DNA from: PVC group bacterium
GTDB lineage: Bacteria > GCA-001730085 > JADFSZ01
Direction of reading: 5' to 3'
Assembly (NCBI GenBank): GCA_022560555.1
Contig: JADFSZ010000010.1
Coordinates: 1 to 18,678, forward strand
Length of the DNA stretch: 18,678 nucleotides
The translations under genes were made by a program, and so were the position numbers. The notes under the pieces are model-generated. The model was given only the letters and a program-made list of their open reading frames with translations, was not told where the DNA came from and ran no database searches. Position 1 is the stretch's first letter. Each line of letters begins with the position of its first letter. Below are positions 14,783 through 18,678 of the stretch, piece after piece.

Positions 14783-16132
14783 TTATATGCCTGCAAGAAA
14801 CAGGTAGGGCAAAAGGAATACGCGTTTTTTACGCGAGGCGAGTATTTTAAATTCGCCGGTGGTAAATAAAATCCCGTAAGGAAACTCTGATTCGGTTTGC
14901 TTAATATTTTTTTTCAAGTCTTCATCGGGCACGAAGCCGATGGGATAAATATTGTCAAGCGTGTCACAAAATACATAACGATAATACGAACGTCCCGCAT
15001 TGAAGAGATAGTACAGATCTTTGCTTTTCATTTCATCAAAATACAGAAACTTGCTCAGTTGAGTGACCATCAAATTTTTGAGAAGTTCGATGGTTTGCCC
15101 TACAGGTTCTTGGATCGCTTTGTATCCGCAAAGAATATTTCGCATCCCATGATCCGTTAAAACAAATCTCACGGGCATAAGGCTGCGCATTTCCCGGTCG
15201 GGATTAAACGCTCTTATCGGCATGATCAAATGCGCGTTTGTCAGGCCGGATTGCAATTCTCCCGCGTCATAATCCGGCTCAGAAAGCTCTTCTTTGGCAA
15301 TACGTTCCAGAATCCCCACATACAATTGGATATCCGGTTGAATCCTGTTTCCGGATTCCGGAACACTTTCCAGGCACTTCTTAATGATGTTAAAAACCGA
15401 ATCAAAAACATTTGATCCGGCTTTTCGAAAAATAACCTGAGGGTATCCGCCATAAACGGCATATTCGAGAAAATGTTTTTCAATAAAGTCAAATACGGCT
15501 TGATTGCGGCTATAAAATTCTTTGAGTTGAGGAAAAGTATCTTCGGGATCAATGATAAGGAAACGCATCAGAGCTTCAAGGCTGTGAAGCTTTTGAAGGG
15601 TATCCGGGTTTTTTGTTTTCGTAAAAAGATATTCCCGAAACGAAAATGGGAACATATAAAATGTTGTCGTCCGGCCCAACAGGCTTTGAGAAATTTTCTT
15701 CACAATATCCGACTGGTAAGAACTCACCATAATAATCTTAAAGCGAATATGACTTGCCAGCATCTGAATCACGTCATCATCGGGAAGTTCCTGGATTTCA
15801 TCAAAAAGCAAATATACTTTTCCTTCGGTATTTTTTGTTTTATCCTTTAAAAAGCTTACAAATTTATACCCTTTATTCAAAAGTTCAACCGCAGCCTTTT
15901 CGTTGAGATTAAAGTACAAGATGGACTCCGGGCGGGTATTTTGTTTGATGAGATAGTGAACAAATTGTTTTAAGAGAAAGGTTTTTCCTGAACAGACGGG
16001 CCCCTTAATCAAAAGAACGGAAATATCATCTTTGTTGGCACCAACAAATTTAAACACATTGCGTTCAACCCCCTCAAATGTCCAGGAAGGGTCCGTCCAC
16101 CAGGGATTTTGGTCTTTTATGGCTTCAAGCAT
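14783..16132 (-). CDS. AAA-family ATPase with DUF4143-like architecture
   Basis: 449 residues from the ATG at 16132, which has AGGA upstream; an in-frame ATG at 16195 would add 21 residues. Walker A is GPVCSGKT (44-51) and Walker B VYLLFDE (106-112). MFPFSFREYL (160-169) and YAVYGGYPQVIF (224-235) correspond to the conserved PLSFREYL and GGFPE segments of the ATPase + DUF4143 family. The expected sensor-1 run (usually TGSS) reads MVSSYQS. The C-terminal half keeps the layout but not the VDF...IEVK pattern of the nuclease-like DUF4143 domain, so it is probably not a nuclease. Function of the family is not settled. It ends 1 nt before the oxidase gene and follows the NusG-like gene by 86 nt. 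Confidence 0.82.
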   Translation of the reverse strand: MLEAIKDQNPWWTDPSWTFEGVERNVFKFVGANKDDISVLLIKGPVCSGKTFLLKQFVHYLIKQNTRPESILYFNLNEKAAVELLNKGYKFVSFLKDKTKNTEGKVYLLFDEIQELPDDDVIQMLASHIRFKIIMVSSYQSDIVKKISQSLLGRTTTFYMFPFSFREYLFTKTKNPDTLQKLHSLEALMRFLIIDPEDTFPQLKEFYSRNQAVFDFIEKHFLEYAVYGGYPQVIFRKAGSNVFDSVFNIIKKCLESVPESGNRIQPDIQLYVGILERIAKEELSEPDYDAGELQSGLTNAHLIMPIRAFNPDREMRSLMPVRFVLTDHGMRNILCGYKAIQEPVGQTIELLKNLMVTQLSKFLYFDEMKSKDLYYLFNAGRSYYRYVFCDTLDNIYPIGFVPDEDLKKNIKQTESEFPYGILFTTGEFKILASRKKRVFLLPYLFLAGI

Positions 16133-16218
16133 ACAAAGAGTCCTTCGTAAGAATTTAGGGCATTCTAATCGGATTCCATTGATTCCACAAAACATTTATT
16201 TTCATCATGTTAAAAGGG

Positions 16219-16752
16219 CTAATCACATAAAACCACATCATCCGCATCAATTTCAACACTAGCGCTTTGCTGGATTAAATCAATGTTGATGACCAAGCGA
16301 TACTTACCCTTTTTGCGTTCAAGAACTCCTGTGATCCCTTTAAAAACCCCGCGTCGAACCTCAACACGTCTACCGGGGGTATAGTGAGGATAAGGATCAA
16401 TCTCCACTTTTAGCTCAACAAACTTACGAATTGAGTCAATTTGCTCCACTGGAACGCTTATTGGTGATGGTTTTCCGACAATTTGAACCACTCCATTCGT
16501 AGTCAAAATTTCTCTTTTTTGAGAAATTTTTGTAAAAACGAACAGATATCCCGGAAACAGGGGGAACGTAACCATTTTTTTGCGGTCAGACCATTTTCTC
16601 TGGATTTTCCTTACAGGCAAAAATATTGTGACCCCCTTTTTGCCTAAGAGCTTCTCAACTATTTTTTCATGGCGGGCCTTCACACGGAGGACATACCACT
16701 TTTGATCCTGGGATGCTTGTGTCACAGGCCGGATTCTTTCGATGGGGTTCAC
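16219..16752 (-). CDS. NusG-family transcription antiterminator, UpxY/RfaH-like
   Basis: 177 residues. NGN domain about 18-113: WYVLRVKARHEKIVEKLL, IFLPV, and FPLFPGYLFVF (63-73), the hallmark of specialised NusG paralogues that travel with RNA polymerase. KOW domain about 126-176: GRRVEVRRGVFKGITGVLERKKGKYRLVI. No secE precedes it and no rplK follows, so it is not housekeeping NusG. UpxY, RfaH and LoaP relatives allow transcription through long polysaccharide or biosynthetic operons. The genes behind it here are an ATPase, an oxidase and unrelated enzymes, so its target is unclear. The GTG at 16752 gives the longest reading but has no visible ribosome binding site; GTG at 16725 is possible. 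Confidence 0.88.
   Translation of the reverse strand: MNPIERIRPVTQASQDQKWYVLRVKARHEKIVEKLLGKKGVTIFLPVRKIQRKWSDRKKMVTFPLFPGYLFVFTKISQKREILTTNGVVQIVGKPSPISVPVEQIDSIRKFVELKVEIDPYPHYTPGRRVEVRRGVFKGITGVLERKKGKYRLVINIDLIQQSASVEIDADDVVLCD
16505..16530. repeat. 10-bp perfect inverted repeat inside the NusG-like gene
   Basis: AAAATTTCTC, a 6-T loop, then GAGAAATTTT. The stem is AT-rich and lies inside the coding sequence (residues KISQKREIL). No U-tract follows, so it is not a standard terminator; it may be chance from codon content. Confidence 0.5.
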
Positions 16753-16769
16753 GTAGCTTTATATAGATT

Positions 16770-16778
16770 ATTTTAACA
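16770..16778 (-). promoter_or_regulatory. Candidate extended -10 promoter before the NusG-like gene
   Basis: TGTTAAAAT on the minus strand matches the extended -10 form TGnTATAAT at all but one base. The -35 position is poor. It would put the transcript start only about 10 nt before the GTG at 16752, leaving a very short leader, which agrees with the absence of a ribosome binding site but could equally mean the start is further in. Confidence 0.25.
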
Positions 16779-16801
16779 CATTTGAAGGGTAAAATGCAGG
16801 C

Positions 16802-17539
16802 TTAGGCGAGAACAATATCCGCAAATGCAAAAGGACCTTTTTGGACACACCCGGACACATGATACCGAATGGCTTCCCGGAATAGAGGGCCATCCACCAC
16901 AAACGAATGAAACTCCCCCTTCTCTCCACACGGATCCACATCCGGAGGAAGAGCCTTAAGCCATTCATCATCAATTAAACGTCCCAGAAAATCTACCGAT
17001 AGCTTTCGCGTGTCCACACAACTAACCAAGGCTTTTATACCACACCTCATCATTTCCAAGATCAGATCATCCGTCGGCCTCAGCCACAACGGAAATAAAG
17101 GTTTGATCCGGGTCGAAGATAACTGTTTGATACGATAATCACGGACATCTTCCAAAAACAAATCCCCGAACGCCATATGTTCAACTCCTGCCGCTTCGGC
17201 TTCGTGAATAATCTTCATCATAGATTTCTCATATTCTTCATTGGACGCTTCATCGGGAATTTCAACAATATCGATCGGAATTCCAAGACATTCAGCCTGT
17301 CTTCTAAGAAGTTTTAAAGAAATCCCATGCATAAATACCCGTTTGTATTTCTGATTAATCGTCGTTACCAAGCGATCAACATGATACTCTTTTTTCTTTT
17401 TTAATTCCTGAAGCATATACATGCTGTCTTTTCCCGTACTCCAGCTAACAAATAAGCCTGTCTTCTTAGAAACTTTAAGCGCTGAGTTTTTTTCGGCTTG
17501 ATCATAATTTTTCGTTTTCATCTTAAAATTGTTTTTCAC
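16802..17539 (-). CDS. DUF71/COG2102 PP-loop ATP-binding protein (diphthine-ammonia ligase homologue)
   Basis: 245 residues. The PP-loop pyrophosphatase motif is VSWSTGKDS (31-39), which adenylates a carboxylate in the archaeal and eukaryotic homologue Dph6. Further family segments are GDLFLEDVRDYR (125-136) and DPCGEKGEFHSFVVDGP (202-218). Bacteria have no diphthamide, and comparative genomics (de Crecy-Lagard and colleagues, 2012) predicted that a bacterial DUF71 branch works in B12 salvage. A BtuC-type permease gene directly upstream fits that. The start is uncertain: GTG at 17539 and ATG at 17521 both lie in a repeat array and lack ribosome binding sites; the first PP-loop strand begins only at residue 28. 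Confidence 0.85.
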   Translation of the reverse strand: MKNNFKMKTKNYDQAEKNSALKVSKKTGLFVSWSTGKDSMYMLQELKKKKEYHVDRLVTTINQKYKRVFMHGISLKLLRRQAECLGIPIDIVEIPDEASNEEYEKSMMKIIHEAEAAGVEHMAFGDLFLEDVRDYRIKQLSSTRIKPLFPLWLRPTDDLILEMMRCGIKALVSCVDTRKLSVDFLGRLIDDEWLKALPPDVDPCGEKGEFHSFVVDGPLFREAIRYHVSGCVQKGPFAFADIVLA

Positions 17540-17579
17540 TTAAAATGTTTTTCATTAATATTGTTCTTTCCCTAAAATT
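17513..17579 (-). repeat. Four degenerate 16-18-bp repeats at the btuC/DUF71 junction
   Basis: Plus-strand units 17513-17530, 17531-17546, 17547-17562 and 17563-17579, consensus about GTTTTTCATTTAAAATT. The array contains the permease stop codon and both candidate start codons of the DUF71 gene. Its core TTTCATTAAAA resembles units of the 12247-12348 array. Confidence 0.65.
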
Positions 17580-18594
17580 GGCCATCTTCACTCATCTTTT
17601 TCTTTAGAAGCCATATAAAAAATGGCCCTCCAAGCATGGTCGTGATGCAACCGACAGGAATTTCAATCGGAGCAATAACTGTTCTAGCCAAAGTATCGCA
17701 TACCACAAGAAGGATAGCGCCTCCGATAGCAGAAATCCAAAGAAGCAGCCTGTGATCCGCACCGAACATCATGCGCATAATATGCGGCACAATGAGGCCT
17801 ACAAATCCGATAGGTCCCGTCAAAGATACTACAGAAGCAATCACAAGAGATGAGGCAAAAAGGAGAAGCCACTGGACCCGTTCGGCATTGAGCCCAAGAC
17901 CCGAGGCCATCTCTGTGCCAAGAGAAAGTATATTAAGCGATTTCGCGTGCCGGAAGATGATAAAAGACCCTATCGCTAAAAAAGGCAAGATCCCTAAAAT
18001 CTGCCCATAGCTGACAACATCAATCCCTCCCATAAGCCAAATTACAATACGCCGCGTACTGAGAAAATCAGAAAAGAAATTGAGGAGAGTGATAAAACTC
18101 GACACAAAAAAATTGATCGTTACGCCCGCCAAGAGAATGGTCGCTGTTGATAGCTGGTGTCTTCGTTTAGCAATAAGAACCATTATTCCCATCACAGACA
18201 TAGCTCCCAAAAACGCCGAAAAGGACACAATGGAATAAGCTCCTAAAACAAATGGACCTCCAAAACGAACAGCTAAAACAGCCCCCAACGAAGCCCCGCC
18301 TGAAATCCCAATCGTAAAAGGTGTCGCCAGGGGGTTTTTAAGAAGGGCTTGTAGAACAACACCGCTCATGGCCAAAACCGCTCCCGCCAAACACGCTAGT
18401 ATGACCCGTGGAAGACGAATCTGAAAAAATATCACGGTTTGGGCTGTCCCTGATTGAATATGGCTCCAATTAAACACATCCGAGAACAGCAGTTTTGTAG
18501 GTCCAATAAAAGGCGCGAAAGCCATGACGGTCAAAAGAATCACGAGCCCCGCCATGATGCAGGTAATATGATAAGTTTTAACATCATTTTTCAT
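17572..18594 (-). CDS. btuC: ABC transporter permease, FecCD/BtuC family
   Basis: Inner-membrane permease for vitamin B12 or Fe-siderophores. 340 residues with about ten hydrophobic segments. Family signatures: RLPRVILACLAGAVLAMSGV (61-80), LLKNPLATPFTIGISGGASLG, the cytoplasmic coupling-helix region GPIGFVGLIVPHIMRMMFG, and a C-terminal PVGCITTMLGGPFFIWLLKK. Substrate is not set by sequence alone; the adjacent DUF71 gene makes corrinoid more likely than siderophore, so the symbol is tentative. The ATPase and binding protein genes are not in the window and may lie beyond the right edge. Start: GGCGGTGA lies 4 nt before the ATG, and the gene overlaps the preceding reading frame by 11 nt. Confidence 0.9.
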   Translation of the reverse strand: MKNDVKTYHITCIMAGLVILLTVMAFAPFIGPTKLLFSDVFNWSHIQSGTAQTVIFFQIRLPRVILACLAGAVLAMSGVVLQALLKNPLATPFTIGISGGASLGAVLAVRFGGPFVLGAYSIVSFSAFLGAMSVMGIMVLIAKRRHQLSTATILLAGVTINFFVSSFITLLNFFSDFLSTRRIVIWLMGGIDVVSYGQILGILPFLAIGSFIIFRHAKSLNILSLGTEMASGLGLNAERVQWLLLFASSLVIASVVSLTGPIGFVGLIVPHIMRMMFGADHRLLLWISAIGGAILLVVCDTLARTVIAPIEIPVGCITTMLGGPFFIWLLKKKMSEDGQF

Positions 18595-18678
18595 AATTCA
18601 CCGCCGGTTGACAAGTAATGAATTTTTTATGATTTTTTGGATCCGTATGAACCTGAACCTTGATTCCGTAGGCATCCT
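18584..18678 (-). CDS. C-terminal end of an unidentified protein (5' part outside window)
   Basis: Reading in from the right edge, one frame gives 30 residues ending ITCQPAVNYEK and a stop that overlaps the permease start by 11 nt. Overlaps of this kind are common in transport operons. A second frame is also open until a stop 3 nt before the permease ATG, but its product is arginine-rich and less protein-like. The fragment is too short to assign; a periplasmic binding protein or another transport component would fit the position. Confidence 0.4.
   Translation of the reverse strand, partial: DAYGIKVQVHTDPKNHKKFITCQPAVNYEK

Noticed and set aside
14819-14835. CGCGT-T-run-ACGCG inverted repeat near the end of the ATPase gene
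   Set aside because: The stem is only 5 bp, lies in coding sequence for lysine/arginine-rich residues, and is not followed by a T-run on the transcribed strand.
18604-18678. Alternative reading of the right-edge fragment ending in LLVNRR
   Set aside because: The composition is arginine-rich and the frame lacks protein-like character; the frame ending in PAVNYEK is more plausible, though this is only a weak preference.

Overview
The window looks like an ordinary, gene-dense stretch of bacterial chromosome with moderate GC. Nearly everything is on the minus strand, with short or overlapping gene junctions. I see no insertion sequence, phage gene, CRISPR array, tRNA or rRNA. The gene mix suggests an uncultivated Gram-negative or PVC/Omnitrophota-like lineage rather than a model organism: a PyrR-controlled pyr operon with a fused class 1B dihydroorotate dehydrogenase, an UpxY-like NusG paralogue, a DCC-LMF1 membrane protein, ferrochelatase beside HemW, and a BtuC permease beside a DUF71 PP-loop protein. 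That placement is inference; no single gene fixes the phylum.

Layout, left to right. 1-1151: isocitrate/isopropylmalate dehydrogenase family gene (minus, C-terminus cut by the window edge). 1285-7162: six-gene pyrimidine operon, transcribed pyrR-pyrB-pyrC-pyrK/D fusion-pyrF-pyrE, with junctions of a 4-bp overlap, 1 bp or a short repeat array. carAB is not here. Its leader (about 7184-7333) holds a candidate promoter, a PyrR binding loop, an antiterminator and an intrinsic terminator, so the operon is very probably controlled by UMP-dependent attenuation. 7370-9563: hemH then hemW. 9564-9666: divergent intergenic region with one palindromic -10 box readable on both strands. 9667-10368: the only complete plus-strand gene, an SRAP (HMCES/YedK) protein. 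10431-16752: minus-strand series of an UpxY-like antiterminator, an AAA ATPase, a GlcD-type oxidase, a small secreted protein, an isochorismatase-fold hydrolase and the DCC-LMF1 protein. 16802-18678: DUF71 PP-loop protein, BtuC/FecCD permease, and the tail of one more gene.

The pyr genes make UMP de novo from carbamoyl phosphate and aspartate; PyrR senses UMP and shuts off readthrough. HemH inserts iron into porphyrin, and HemW is a heme-handling radical-SAM homologue. BtuC with DUF71 suggests corrinoid uptake and salvage.

The least explained signal is a set of degenerate tandem repeats at gene junctions, all reading towards the start of the downstream minus-strand gene: six 7-mers at pyrC/pyrKD, three 7-mers at hemH/hemW, six ~17-mers exactly filling the isochorismatase/LMF1 gap, and four ~17-mers at btuC/DUF71. 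In three of the four the array contains a stop and/or candidate start codons. No stretch over 300 bases lacks a gene.
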